In this document: positions 8,241 through 16,470 of the stretch, piece after piece
Position numbering within the stretch: position 1 is the first letter of the stretch
How the letters are laid out: each line of letters opens with the position of its first letter
NCBI RefSeq assembly: GCF_014648815.1
Contig: NZ_BMRV01000003.1
Location: 586,642-650,641, forward strand
Origin: Streptomyces flaveolus
Lineage (GTDB): Bacteria > Actinomycetota > Actinomycetes > Streptomycetales > Streptomycetaceae
Length of the DNA stretch: 64,000 nt
Direction: 5' to 3'
The notes under the pieces: generated by a model
Told to the model about the DNA's origin: nothing
The model's input: only the letters and a program-made list of their open reading frames with translations
Databases searched by the model: none
Translations under genes and position numbers: made by a program

Positions 8241-9836
8241 TCAGCGGACTCCGGCTGCCTTGAGCACCTTGAGCGCTCCGGTCAGGAGGCCGGCCCAGGA
8301 CTCGGGGCTGATGCCCGACGGTGGGTAGAAGCCCTGGATGCGCTGGTGGGCGATGGTCTGGGGCTCGGTGTACTTGAGGATGCCGTCGGCGCCGTGGCGG
8401 CGGCCGAGCCCGGAGTCGCCCATGCCGCCCATCGGGGCGTCAACGCTGCCCCAGGCGGCGGCGAAGGCCTCGTTGACGTTGACGGTGCCGGCGTGGACGC
8501 GGGCGGCGACGGCCCGTCCGCGGGCTCCGTTGCGGCTCCAGACGCTGGCGTTGAGGCCGTAGGAGGTGGCGTTGGCCAGGGAGACGGCCTCGTCGACGTC
8601 GCGGTAGGTGTAGACGGAGACGACGGGGCCGAAGGTCTCGTGGCCGTACAGGGTCATCTCGGGAGTGACGTCGGTGAGGATCGTCGGTTCGTAGAACAGG
8701 GGCCCGAGGTCGGGCCGCGCCTTCCCGCCGGCGAGGACGGTGGCACCCTTGGCGACCGCGTCGTCGACGTGCTCGGTGACGGTCTTGAGCTGGGCGGGGG
8801 TGGTGAGGCTGCCGACGTCCACGCTGTAGTCGTACGCCGCGCCGATCTTGAGCTTCTTGGTGCGGGCGGTGAACGCGGCGACGAACTCGTCACGGATGGA
8901 CTCGGCCACGTACAGGCGCTCGACGGAGACGCACAGCTGCCCGGCGGAGGGGAAGCAGGCGGCGACGGCGCCGTCGGCGGCCTTCTCGATGTCGGCGTCG
9001 TCGAGGACGATCATGGGGTTCTTGCCGCCGAGTTCGAGGGAGGCGCCGATCAGGCGCCGGCCCGCGTCGCTCGCGATCCGACGTCCGGTGGCGGTGGAGC
9101 CGGTGAACATCATGTAGTCGGCATTGTTCATCAGTGCGTCACCGATGGAGCTGCCCCGGCCGACCATCATCTGCCACACGTCCTTGGGCAGGCCGGCCTC
9201 GTACATGAGGTCCATCGACCACAGGGCGGTGAGGGCGGTCTGGGTGTCGGGCTTCTGCACGACCGCGTTGCCGGCCATGAGGGCGGCGATGGTGTCGCTG
9301 GCGGCCATGCTCAGCGGGTAGTTCCACGGAGAGATGACGGTGACGACGCCCTTGGGGTGGCGCAGCTCGGTGGTGTGGGTGAGCAGCGGGATCGCGCCGC
9401 GGCGGCGCTTGGGGGCGAGGTACTTGGCGGCGTTGCGGGCGTAGTAGCGGGAGATGATGCCGATGTCGACGACCTCGAGGAACGCGTCGCGGCGGGTCTT
9501 GCCGTTCTCGGCCTGCATCAGGTCGAGCGCCTCGTCCTGGCGGGCCAGGATGAGGTCGTGGTAACGCAGCAGGATCTTCTTGCGCTCCGCGATCGGCGTG
9601 GCGGCCCAGGTCTTCTGCGCGGTGCGGGCGCGGACGAACGCGGCCTCGACGTCGTCGGGGGTGGAGACCGGGAAGTCGGCCAGGGGGACGCCGGTGTAGG
9701 GGGCGCTGGTGGTGACCCGTGGGGCGTCCGGTGCCGCCGAGACCTGAGTGGTCAGCCGCTGGAGGAAGGACGGAGTGACGGATGCGGGAAGACCCAGACC
9801 GCGGGCGGTCGTCGGGCCGGCGGATGCGGTGGCCAT
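8241..9836 (-). CDS. Succinate-semialdehyde-type aldehyde dehydrogenase
   Basis: A 531-residue NAD(P)-dependent aldehyde dehydrogenase of the GabD2-like group. Cofactor and catalytic motifs are all present: SPWNYPLSMAASD (about 165-177), MFTGSTATGRRI, the catalytic Glu in LELGGKNPM (about 265), the nucleophile Cys in SAGQLCVSVERLY (about 299), and HETFGPVVSVY. It oxidises an aldehyde to the acid. Its start lies 15 bp after the stop of the decarboxylase-like gene, so the two form one operon. A shortened homologue lies beside the second decarboxylase at 45.4 kb. Confidence 0.93.
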   Translation of the reverse strand: MATASAGPTTARGLGLPASVTPSFLQRLTTQVSAAPDAPRVTTSAPYTGVPLADFPVSTPDDVEAAFVRARTAQKTWAATPIAERKKILLRYHDLILARQDEALDLMQAENGKTRRDAFLEVVDIGIISRYYARNAAKYLAPKRRRGAIPLLTHTTELRHPKGVVTVISPWNYPLSMAASDTIAALMAGNAVVQKPDTQTALTALWSMDLMYEAGLPKDVWQMMVGRGSSIGDALMNNADYMMFTGSTATGRRIASDAGRRLIGASLELGGKNPMIVLDDADIEKAADGAVAACFPSAGQLCVSVERLYVAESIRDEFVAAFTARTKKLKIGAAYDYSVDVGSLTTPAQLKTVTEHVDDAVAKGATVLAGGKARPDLGPLFYEPTILTDVTPEMTLYGHETFGPVVSVYTYRDVDEAVSLANATSYGLNASVWSRNGARGRAVAARVHAGTVNVNEAFAAAWGSVDAPMGGMGDSGLGRRHGADGILKYTEPQTIAHQRIQGFYPPSGISPESWAGLLTGALKVLKAAGVR

Positions 9837-9851
9837 GGCGGGACTCCTTCG

Positions 9852-10772
9852 TTACTTGCTTCGGCTCTGGACCGAGGTGGGGACCGGCATGTGCAGGGCG
9901 GCCTGGCCCTCGGTCATGACGTCGAACTGGATGGTCCGCTTCGGCTTGAGCGACCGCAGGTCGTCGGACATACGGCCCTCACCGAGCTGGAGAGCGATGC
10001 CGCTGGTGCTGCGCGTCGTGCCGGCGTTCAGCACGTTGGTCTGGTTCAGGGTGGAGTGCCACGCGCCGTCGATCTTCGTGTACGAGGTCAGCGAGCCGAC
10101 GCGCTCCCCGCTCAGGTAGGCCCGCTGGGCGGGGGTGTTCGCCAGGAGCGACAGGTCCACTCCGCCGGAGTCGTTGCCCACGCGTGCGGTCGTCCGGTGG
10201 TTGTTGATGTCGACGTCGAGGTCGGTGACCCACTTGGGGAAGCCGTAGCCGTCGTGGCCGCGGACCTGCGCGATCTCCGTGCTGACCGGCAGCGACAGGA
10301 CGTAGGAGTCGAGGTGCTCGTTCTTCAGGCCGGTGACGAGGTCGAAGAAGCCGAGCTTGCCGTGCCGCGCGGGCTTGACCGCGATACCGACGGCCGCTTC
10401 GGTGTAGAAGTCGATGTCGCACACGTCGTAGGAGAAGAACATGACCGAGACCAGGCCGAGGCCGGGCACGATCTCCAGCGGCGAGAGCTCCTCGGGCAGC
10501 CGGGCGCGGATCGCGCGGGACGGCGCGAGCATCGTGAGCCGGGCGGTCGAGATGCTGTAGTAGAAGTTCGGGGTGAGCGTGGGACCGATCGGGGAGTCGA
10601 CCTTGTTCTTGGGGAGCTTCCGGAAGAAGTCCACGCTGCTGACACGTGGGTCCCGGTTGATCGCGTCGAGGTCGGGGTGCATGCGGTAGCGGTCGTACAT
10701 GCCGCCCTTGGGAACCGAGACCTCGCGGCCCCCCAGGTCGACCTTGACGATGTCCTTCTGATTCGACGACAT
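9852..10772 (-). CDS. Acetoacetate decarboxylase-family protein, copy 1
   Basis: A 306-residue protein of the acetoacetate decarboxylase fold. Recognisable parts are GGMYDRYRMHPDLD, LTPNFYYSISTARLTM, DFYTEAAVGIAVKP and the active-site segment HDGYGFPKWVTD with the Schiff-base-type Lys at about residue 180. Classical decarboxylases have Lys-Lys here; this protein has Lys-Trp, so the reaction may differ (other ketoacid or aldolase-type chemistry). The ATG at 10772 follows GTGAGGAAAACC. Two copies of the regulon element lie at 10791-10845. It shares an operon with the aldehyde dehydrogenase and has a paralogue at 44352. Confidence 0.88.
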   Translation of the reverse strand: MSSNQKDIVKVDLGGREVSVPKGGMYDRYRMHPDLDAINRDPRVSSVDFFRKLPKNKVDSPIGPTLTPNFYYSISTARLTMLAPSRAIRARLPEELSPLEIVPGLGLVSVMFFSYDVCDIDFYTEAAVGIAVKPARHGKLGFFDLVTGLKNEHLDSYVLSLPVSTEIAQVRGHDGYGFPKWVTDLDVDINNHRTTARVGNDSGGVDLSLLANTPAQRAYLSGERVGSLTSYTKIDGAWHSTLNQTNVLNAGTTRSTSGIALQLGEGRMSDDLRSLKPKRTIQFDVMTEGQAALHMPVPTSVQSRSK

Positions 10773-10790
10773 GGCGGTTTTCCTCACTTC

Positions 10791-10845
10791 GATGTAAGCG
10801 ACGTATACATTGACTGTAGGGTGTTATGTTTGCAGCGTCAACACT
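10791..10845. promoter_or_regulatory. 21-bp operator sites upstream of decarboxylase operon
   Basis: Site 3 (10791-10811) has halves GATGTAAGC and GTATACATT. A weaker site (10825-10845) has TATGTTTGC and GTCAACACT, one mismatch in the outer ACATT. Spacing is 34 bp. They lie 19 and 53 bp upstream of the decarboxylase ATG. Confidence 0.65.
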
Positions 10846-10867
10846 TCGGACGGCCTCTGTGCGGCCC

Positions 10868-11077
10868 TCATTGCCTCTTTCCTAGCCGCCGATACGCGGT
10901 GGAGAGGATGCTGGACCACACCATGGCCACCGCTCCGGGCAGCACTGCGGGTTCGTGCGCGTGCGCTTCGGGGGGCCCGGTGGACGGCGCCTCTGCCGAA
11001 GCAGGAGACGTCGGGGAGTCGCTGTCGCCCGACTGTTCCCCGCTCAGGTCCGCGGCGTTCTGGGCCGGCTTCGCCAT
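10868..11077 (-). CDS. Small protein of unknown function
   Basis: A 69-residue product with an acidic, Ser/Pro/Ala-rich first two thirds and a short hydrophobic/basic tail (AMVWSSILSTAYRRLGKRQ). ATG 11077 has a GGGAG ribosome binding site 8 nt before it and lies 41 bp after the flavin oxidoreductase stop on the same strand, so co-transcription is likely. Composition of the N-terminal part is low-complexity, which weakens the case. The tail could be an amphipathic membrane anchor. No family recognised. Confidence 0.45.
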   Translation of the reverse strand: MAKPAQNAADLSGEQSGDSDSPTSPASAEAPSTGPPEAHAHEPAVLPGAVAMVWSSILSTAYRRLGKRQ

Positions 11078-11118
11078 TCCCGTACTCCCTGTGCCTGGGT
11101 GGTGTCAGCCGACACCGC

Positions 11119-12189
11119 TCAGGCCGCGCTGTGGCGCTTCGACAGCCAGGCGCGGTAACTGCGCAGGGCCTTGCGCTGCCTGCGCTGTTCGGAGATCAGC
11201 GCGACCGCCGGGTGAGTGCCGGGCCTGGGGCTGCTGCCGCGGGCGAGGCGGCGCATCTGGTGGCGTACCTGAGCCATGCTCGCGGCGGACGCGAGGGCCT
11301 TGTCGGACCAGTTCACCGGCCGCATCTGTCGGTCGGCCTCGCGGCCCCGGCTCCAGCGGTCGGGCAGGTCGGGGGTGATGGCCAGGGCGGTGCCCATGCC
11401 GATGACCGCCACGCCGCTGTCGAGGACCTTCTCGCCGGTCGCGCGCTTGGTGATGCCTCCGGTGAGCATCAGGGGGAGCGGGCTGGTCTTGACCAGATCC
11501 TTGGCGAGGTCCAGGAAGTAGGCCTCGCGGGCCTGGGTGCGGGCGACGGCGGCCCGGACGGCGCGGACGATGTCGATCAGCATCCGAGCGCGGTTCTCCA
11601 GGGATCCGCCCCACTGGTCGGTGCGCTTGTTGACCAGGGGGGAGAGGAACTGGGAGAGCAGGTATCCGTGCGCAGCATGGACTTCGACGCCGTCGAAGCC
11701 GGCCTGCTCGGCGCGGCGCGCGGTCACCGCGTACCGTGCCACGGTCTCCTCGATCTGCTGCGGGGTCATGGCGGTCGGGCGGCCGAACCGGCTGCTGTGC
11801 TTGCCCAGGCTGACGCCGATGTCGGTCGGCCCCCAGACCACGCCGGGCATGTCGGAGGCCACCTGGCGGCCGGGGTGGTTGATCTGCATCCATATCGCAC
11901 CGCCGCCGGCCTTCCCGGCCTTCGCCCATTCGACGAACGGTGCCAGGGGAGCGTTCTCGTCGAGCACGACACCGGCCGGGCCGGTCAGCGCCTCGGCATG
12001 AACCATGACGTTGCCGGTGATCAGCAGCCCGGTGCCGCCTTCGGCCCAGCGCCGGTACAGCGTGAGCAGCTGCTCGTCGGGAAGCTGGCCGTCACCGGCC
12101 ATGTTCTCCTCCATGGCCGCCTTCGCGATCCGGTTCTTCAGCACCTGTCCGGAGCGCAGGGGCAGGGGTGAGAACAGTTCGCTGGTCAT
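11119..12189 (-). CDS. NADH:flavin oxidoreductase (OYE family) with internal deletion
   Basis: A 356-residue old-yellow-enzyme type protein. It contains LFSPLPLRSGQVLKNRI, GLLITGNVMV, WMQINHPGRQ, FDGVEVHAAHGYLLSQFLSP, NKRTDQWGGSLENRARM and LPLMLTGGITKRA. Full-length relatives are about 410 residues and carry, between the RAVRAAV and AREAYFLDLA segments, a strand-helix stretch with KLNSADFQRGGF and a GVDLVELSGG-type motif. Here AVARTQAREAY joins the two directly (near 11535), so about 50 residues are missing in frame. Barrel strands that contact FMN or substrate are lost, so activity is doubtful. The reading frame is intact. Regulated by operator sites at 12219-12268. Confidence 0.8.
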   Translation of the reverse strand: MTSELFSPLPLRSGQVLKNRIAKAAMEENMAGDGQLPDEQLLTLYRRWAEGGTGLLITGNVMVHAEALTGPAGVVLDENAPLAPFVEWAKAGKAGGGAIWMQINHPGRQVASDMPGVVWGPTDIGVSLGKHSSRFGRPTAMTPQQIEETVARYAVTARRAEQAGFDGVEVHAAHGYLLSQFLSPLVNKRTDQWGGSLENRARMLIDIVRAVRAAVARTQAREAYFLDLAKDLVKTSPLPLMLTGGITKRATGEKVLDSGVAVIGMGTALAITPDLPDRWSRGREADRQMRPVNWSDKALASAASMAQVRHQMRRLARGSSPRPGTHPAVALISEQRRQRKALRSYRAWLSKRHSAA

Positions 12190-12218
12190 ATGGGTCCCTC
12201 TTCCAGTGAGAGTACGAG

Positions 12219-12268
12219 AATGTTTGCACTACTCACATTAGCGGGCCGATGTAATCGGTGTAAACATC
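12219..12268. promoter_or_regulatory. Two 21-bp operator sites between divergent genes
   Basis: Site 4 (12219-12239) has halves AATGTTTGC and ACTCACATT. Site 5 (12248-12268) has GATGTAATC and GTAAACATC. Start-to-start spacing is 29 bp, the same as at the tetR gene. They would control both the flavin oxidoreductase (minus) and the membrane protein (plus). Confidence 0.7.
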
Positions 12269-12383
12269 TTGGGGTGTGGGCTGCGTCGCAGGCGGTCGGC
12301 ACGTGTCCGGCCGTCGGCCCGTCCCGGTGGGCGTCGAGGGCCATTCGGCAGCATCCCGCCTGCACGGGCAGCCGCTTGGCCGC

Positions 12384-13445
12384 ATGAGACAGAGCACGCT
12401 GTCCGAGATGAGAGGCGCCGTCACTCCGCGGGCCACACTGCTGGTGATCGGAGTGATCGCCCTGCAGTTGCTTTTCGTCGCCTCCTATGTGGGAGCCCTG
12501 CACGAGCCCAGGCTCAAGGACGTGTCCTTCGGCGTGGTGGCGCCGGTGGCGGAGCAGACGGTGAGTCGTCTGGAAGGGCTGCCCGGTTCGCCGCTGGACC
12601 CGCGTGTGCTGCCCGACGAGAAGACGGCGCGAGACCAGATCGTGAACCGGGACATCTACGCGGCCCTGGTGGTGGACTCGGCCGGGACCACCGACGCGCT
12701 GCTGGTCGCCTCGGGCGGCGGCAGGGCCCTGTCCCTGGCGCTCGGCGCGCTCACCGCCGGGCTGGACGAGAGGCAGGGGCGTGACGTCCGGACGGTGGAC
12801 GTGGCTGCGGCCTCCCCGCACGACTTCAACGGCCTGTCCTCGTTCTACCTGGTCATCGGCTGGTGCGTCGGTGCGTATCTGTGTGCGTCGATCCTGGCGA
12901 TCAGTGCCGGCGCGCGGCTGGCCAATCCGGCCCGCGCGGCGACCCGTCTGGGCACCATGACGCTGGTCGCACTCCTCGGGGGACTGGGCGGCGCGGTCAT
13001 CGTCGGGCCGGTGCTGGGCGCACTTCCGGGCAGCGTGTGGGCGTTGTGGGGGCTCGGTGCGCTGCTCATCTTCGCTGTCGGCGCCGCCACGCTCGCTCTC
13101 CAGGGCCTCTTCGGCGTCATCGGCATCGGCCTGGCGATCCTGCTGATCGTCATCGCGGGCAACCCGAGCGCGGGCGGTGCCTTTCCCGCCCCGATGCTGC
13201 CGCCGTTCTGGCAGGCGATCGGTCCGGCCCTGCCGCCGGGGGCGGGTACCTGGGCAGCCCGCTCGATCTCCTATTTCCACGGCAATGGCATGACGTCCGC
13301 CCTGCTGGTGCTGTCGGCCTGGGCGGTCGCCGGCGTCCTGATCACCACGCTCGTGGCGGTACTCAGGCAACGCCGGGCCGCAGAGGCAGGCCCTTACGGA
13401 GCCGAAGCGGGTGGTGCCGCGGGGCGGCCGGGGGCAACGGCGTAG
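12384..13445 (+). CDS. YhgE/ABC-2-like membrane protein
   Basis: About 353 residues. One N-terminal span (TLLVIGVIALQLLFVASY) is followed by an external domain of about 130 residues (VSFGVVAPVAEQTVSRLEGL ... ARDQIVNRDIYAALVVDS). Then come four or five C-terminal spans (FYLVIGWCVGAYLCASILAI onwards). This is the layout of YhgE/Pip and ABC-2 permease-like proteins; no ATPase is nearby. ATG 12384 was chosen because the open frame upstream to GTG 12276 gives an unusual leader of 36 residues; neither start has a strong ribosome binding site. Operator site 5 lies upstream, placing it in the TetR regulon. Export of a toxic compound is a guess. Confidence 0.75.
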   Translation: MRQSTLSEMRGAVTPRATLLVIGVIALQLLFVASYVGALHEPRLKDVSFGVVAPVAEQTVSRLEGLPGSPLDPRVLPDEKTARDQIVNRDIYAALVVDSAGTTDALLVASGGGRALSLALGALTAGLDERQGRDVRTVDVAAASPHDFNGLSSFYLVIGWCVGAYLCASILAISAGARLANPARAATRLGTMTLVALLGGLGGAVIVGPVLGALPGSVWALWGLGALLIFAVGAATLALQGLFGVIGIGLAILLIVIAGNPSAGGAFPAPMLPPFWQAIGPALPPGAGTWAARSISYFHGNGMTSALLVLSAWAVAGVLITTLVAVLRQRRAAEAGPYGAEAGGAAGRPGATA

Positions 13446-13464
13446 AGGCGGGCGAGCCGGTCGG

Positions 13465-14067
13465 TCAGGCGTGGGGGATCTGCACGAACCCGAACACGTC
13501 GTCGACGAGTGCGGCGAGGGAGAAGTCCGCGCCGCCGTCGGCCCAGCGCATCAGGGCCACGTCGAAGCAGCCCAGCGCGGTGTTGATCATCGTGTGGGCT
13601 TTGAGGTCCACGTCCGGGCTCGCGGGGCCGATCCGGGACGCGATCTCGGGCAGGAGCGCGTCGGTCCAGGCCAGATGCTTCTCGAGGTAGCGCGCGCGCA
13701 GACCGGGCGTGTGGCAGATGACGCGGGTCGCCCGCTTCCAGCGTCCCGGATCGGCGTCCATCTGATCGGCGGCCGTGCGGAAGGTGTCCCGCAGGGCGTC
13801 CCACGCAGGCTTTCCCTCGAGGTGCCCGAGCAGTTCGTCCCGGACCTCTTCGGCGGTCGGGATGCGGTCGCCGAAGACGACGTCCTCCTTGCTGCTGAAG
13901 TAGCGGAAGAAGCTGCGCTGGGAGATGCCCGCCGCCGCGACGATGTCGGCCACGGTGACCTGGTCGAAACCGGCGGTGTCGAAGAGTTCGAGGGCTGTGT
14001 CGGCCAGGGCTTCGGTGACGGCCTGGCGAGTCTTCATGCGCAGGCCGGGCGCTGTCGTCTCCCTCAT
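13465..14067 (-). CDS. TetR-family regulator
   Basis: A 200-residue regulator. The N-terminal HTH (TALELFDTAGFDQVTVADIV, AAAGISQRSFFRYFSSKEDV) is followed by a helical ligand domain. FRYFSSKED is typical of the MftR/RutR-like actinobacterial group. It converges with the membrane protein ending at 13445 and is divergent from the PfpI gene, whose promoter region holds repeats that could be its operator. It probably controls the PfpI-aldehyde dehydrogenase-reductase operon. ATG 14067 gives a normal N-terminus. Confidence 0.88.
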   Translation of the reverse strand: MRETTAPGLRMKTRQAVTEALADTALELFDTAGFDQVTVADIVAAAGISQRSFFRYFSSKEDVVFGDRIPTAEEVRDELLGHLEGKPAWDALRDTFRTAADQMDADPGRWKRATRVICHTPGLRARYLEKHLAWTDALLPEIASRIGPASPDVDLKAHTMINTALGCFDVALMRWADGGADFSLAALVDDVFGFVQIPHA

Positions 14068-14083
14068 GCGGGCAGCCTACCAG

Positions 14084-14128
14084 TGCCAAACATGGCAGCC
14101 TGTGTCAGTAGTGGCGTACTGTGTCAGT
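14084..14128. promoter_or_regulatory. Candidate TetR operator region (repeats)
   Basis: The divergent promoter region holds an inverted repeat TGCCA-N4-TGGCA (14084-14097) and two direct copies of CTGTGTCAGT (14100-14109 and 14119-14128). Position between the TetR gene and the PfpI gene suggests an operator. No experimental or comparative support. Confidence 0.35.
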
Positions 14129-14266
14129 CATGGAAGGTGCGGGGGCGTGGCCTTGGCCGGTCGCCTGCACTTCTTGCGGGGCAGATGATGGTTTGAGCCC
14201 TTTGTGGTGCATCTCGTTGATGCGGCCATCGCCGGTGAATCCGTTTCGGCAAGAGGAGGGTCTGTT

Positions 14267-14983
14267 GTGACCAGGGTGTTGTTCGTTGTGTCTGCAGCTG
14301 ATCGGTGGACGTTGCGGGACGGGGAGGTGCATCCGTCGGGGTTCTGGGGTGAGGAACTCGCGATGCCGCACAAGATCTTCAGCCGCGCGGGGTGGGAGAT
14401 CACCATCGCGACGCCGGGCGGACGGATCCCGACGCTCGACCGGTTGAGCATGTCGAGGACCGCGGGGTGGCCGTCGAAACTACGTGAGGTCGCCTCGTAT
14501 CTGGATTCGATCCAAGGCGAACTGAACAGTCCGCGGTCACTCGACGACATCGATCCGGACGACTTCGACGTCGTGTTCTACCCAGGCGGGCACGGTCCGA
14601 TGGAGGACCTGTCGGTCGACCCGGTCTCCGGCGCCCTGCTGACGCGGGTGCTTGCTTCGGGCAAGCCACTGGCGTTGCTGTGCCATGCGCCGGCGGCCGC
14701 GTTCGCGGCGAAGAACGAGGACGGGTCCTGGCCGTTCACCGGCTATCGGATGACGGGGCTGTCGAACCTGGAGGAGAAGTTCAACAGTTTCGGCCGTAAG
14801 GCCATCTGGCTGCTGGAGGACCGACTGCGGGAGAGCGGCGCGGAGTACTCCAAGGCCCGCCTGCCGCTGCGGCCGTACGTGGTGGTCGACCGCAACCTCT
14901 ACACGGGGCAGAACCCACCATCCTCCGAACGCCTCGCCGAACGCCTCGTCGCCGATGTCGACGCGGCGGCAAAGGCCCGTTAG
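14267..14983 (+). CDS. DJ-1/PfpI (Hsp31-like) protein
   Basis: A 238-residue class I glutamine-amidotransferase-fold protein of the DJ-1/PfpI superfamily. The nucleophile elbow ALLCHAPAAAFAAK carries Cys at about residue 130, FYPGGHGPMEDL precedes it and the acidic residue lies in GFWGEELAMPH. Such proteins act as glyoxalase III-like enzymes, chaperones or deglycases on aldehydes. GTG 14267 follows GAGGAGGG at a good distance; the longer open frame is not needed. It begins a same-strand set with an aldehyde dehydrogenase and a saccharopine-dehydrogenase-like reductase. A homologue fused to an SDR lies at 41.4-42.9 kb. Confidence 0.9.
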   Translation: MTRVLFVVSAADRWTLRDGEVHPSGFWGEELAMPHKIFSRAGWEITIATPGGRIPTLDRLSMSRTAGWPSKLREVASYLDSIQGELNSPRSLDDIDPDDFDVVFYPGGHGPMEDLSVDPVSGALLTRVLASGKPLALLCHAPAAAFAAKNEDGSWPFTGYRMTGLSNLEEKFNSFGRKAIWLLEDRLRESGAEYSKARLPLRPYVVVDRNLYTGQNPPSSERLAERLVADVDAAAKAR

Positions 14984-15036
14984 CCGCGACCCGGCACCAC
15001 ACAGTCCCCACCGCTCGGATGGAAGGCCCGGCACCC

Positions 15037-16470
15037 ATGACCGGCACAGCCGCCCCCGTGGCACAGCAGCACCAGGACATCCCGGAGACCGTCGTACGAC
15101 TCCGGGGCACCTTCGACACGGGCGTCACCCGGTCGGCAGCCTGGCGCCGACGCCAGCTTCACGCCCTGCGACGCCTGCTCCGGGACCACACGCCGGCCAT
15201 CGAGGAAGCCCTCTACGACGACCTGCGCAAAGGGCGCACCGAGTCACACCTCACCGAGATCGGCGGAGTCCTGGCCGAGATCGAGCACGCCCTGCGCCAC
15301 CTCGACCGCTGGATGAGGCCCCGACGGGTCTCCGTGCCCCTGAACCTGAAGCCAGCCACGGCCCGCATCCACCCCGAACCCCTCGGCGTCTGCCTGATCA
15401 TCGCGCCCTGGAACTATCCGCTGACACTCACGCTGAACCCCCTGGTGGGCGCTCTGTCAGCCGGCAACGCGGCTGTCGTCAAGCCGAGCGAACTCGCTCC
15501 CGCCACCAGCGCGTTGCTCGCCGACCTCCTGCCCCGCCACCTGGAGGCCGTCGCCGTCGTCGAAGGAGCCGTCGAGGAGACGACGCTGCTGCTCGACCAG
15601 CGCTTCGACCACATCTTCTATACGGGCAACGGCACCGTCGGCCGCATCGTGGCCGCTGCGGCGGCGAAGAACCTGACCCCCGTCACCCTGGAACTCGGCG
15701 GCAAGTCACCCGTGTTCATCGACGAGACCGCCGACATGGCCGTCACCGCGCGCCGGCTGGCCTGGGGCAAGTTCACCAACGCCGGCCAGACCTGTGTCGC
15801 ACCCGACTACGCCCTCGTCACCCACGCCGCCCGTGACTCCCTGCTGGATGCACTGCCCGGAGCGGTCCAACAGATGTTCGGCATCGACCCTCGTACCAGC
15901 TCCGATTACGGGCGCATCGTCAACGACCGCCACTTCCATCGACTGACCGGCCTCACGCGAGCGGGCGACCTCCTCACTGGAGGCGCCTTCGACGCGGACG
16001 AACGCTACATCGCCCCCACCGTGCTGACCGACGTGCCGCCCGAGGCCCCCGTCATGACCGAGGAGATCTTCGGCCCGATCCTCCCGGTCCTGACCGTACG
16101 AGACGTCCACGAGGCCATCGACTTCATCAACGCCCGCGACAAGCCGCTCTCCCTGTACGCGTTCACCCGCGACAAGGCGGCCCGGCAAGCCCTGTTGGAG
16201 AGGACCTCTTCCGGAGGACTCGTGTACAACGCGCCGATGATCCACCTCGGCGTACCGAACCTGCCGTTCGGCGGCGTCGGAGAATCCGGCATGGGCGCCT
16301 ATCACGGCAAGACGTCCTTCGACACCTTCAGCCACCGCAAGCCGGTCCTCTCCAAGCCCACCAGACCCGACACCCTGCGCCTCGTCTACGCACCGCACAC
16401 CTCCCGGTCCTTCGCCCTCATCGCCAGGGCCGTCTCCCGGACCCACCCGCTCCTCGGAAGGAAGCGATGA
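15037..16470 (+). CDS. Class 3-like aldehyde dehydrogenase
   Basis: A 477-residue NAD(P)-dependent aldehyde dehydrogenase. It shows APWNYPLTLTLNPLVGALSA (about 125), IFYTGNGTVGRIV, catalytic Glu in LELGGKSPVF (about 216), nucleophile Cys in NAGQTCVAPDY (about 250), and TEEIFGPILPV. The short N-terminus and LNPLVGALSAGNAAVVKPSE are typical of the class 3/fatty-aldehyde and coniferyl-aldehyde group. ATG 15037 lies about 10 nt after GGAAGG; a start at 15019 would lack a site. Its TGA overlaps the ATG of the next gene (ATGA), so the two are translated together. Confidence 0.9.
   Translation: MTGTAAPVAQQHQDIPETVVRLRGTFDTGVTRSAAWRRRQLHALRRLLRDHTPAIEEALYDDLRKGRTESHLTEIGGVLAEIEHALRHLDRWMRPRRVSVPLNLKPATARIHPEPLGVCLIIAPWNYPLTLTLNPLVGALSAGNAAVVKPSELAPATSALLADLLPRHLEAVAVVEGAVEETTLLLDQRFDHIFYTGNGTVGRIVAAAAAKNLTPVTLELGGKSPVFIDETADMAVTARRLAWGKFTNAGQTCVAPDYALVTHAARDSLLDALPGAVQQMFGIDPRTSSDYGRIVNDRHFHRLTGLTRAGDLLTGGAFDADERYIAPTVLTDVPPEAPVMTEEIFGPILPVLTVRDVHEAIDFINARDKPLSLYAFTRDKAARQALLERTSSGGLVYNAPMIHLGVPNLPFGGVGESGMGAYHGKTSFDTFSHRKPVLSKPTRPDTLRLVYAPHTSRSFALIARAVSRTHPLLGRKR

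Noticed and set aside
8142..11378. A 1078-codon plus-strand open frame, and a similar 688-codon one at 59926-61992
   Set aside because: Both lie opposite well-identified genes, have Gly/Val/Arg/Asp-rich text without motifs, and arise from third-position G+C bias.
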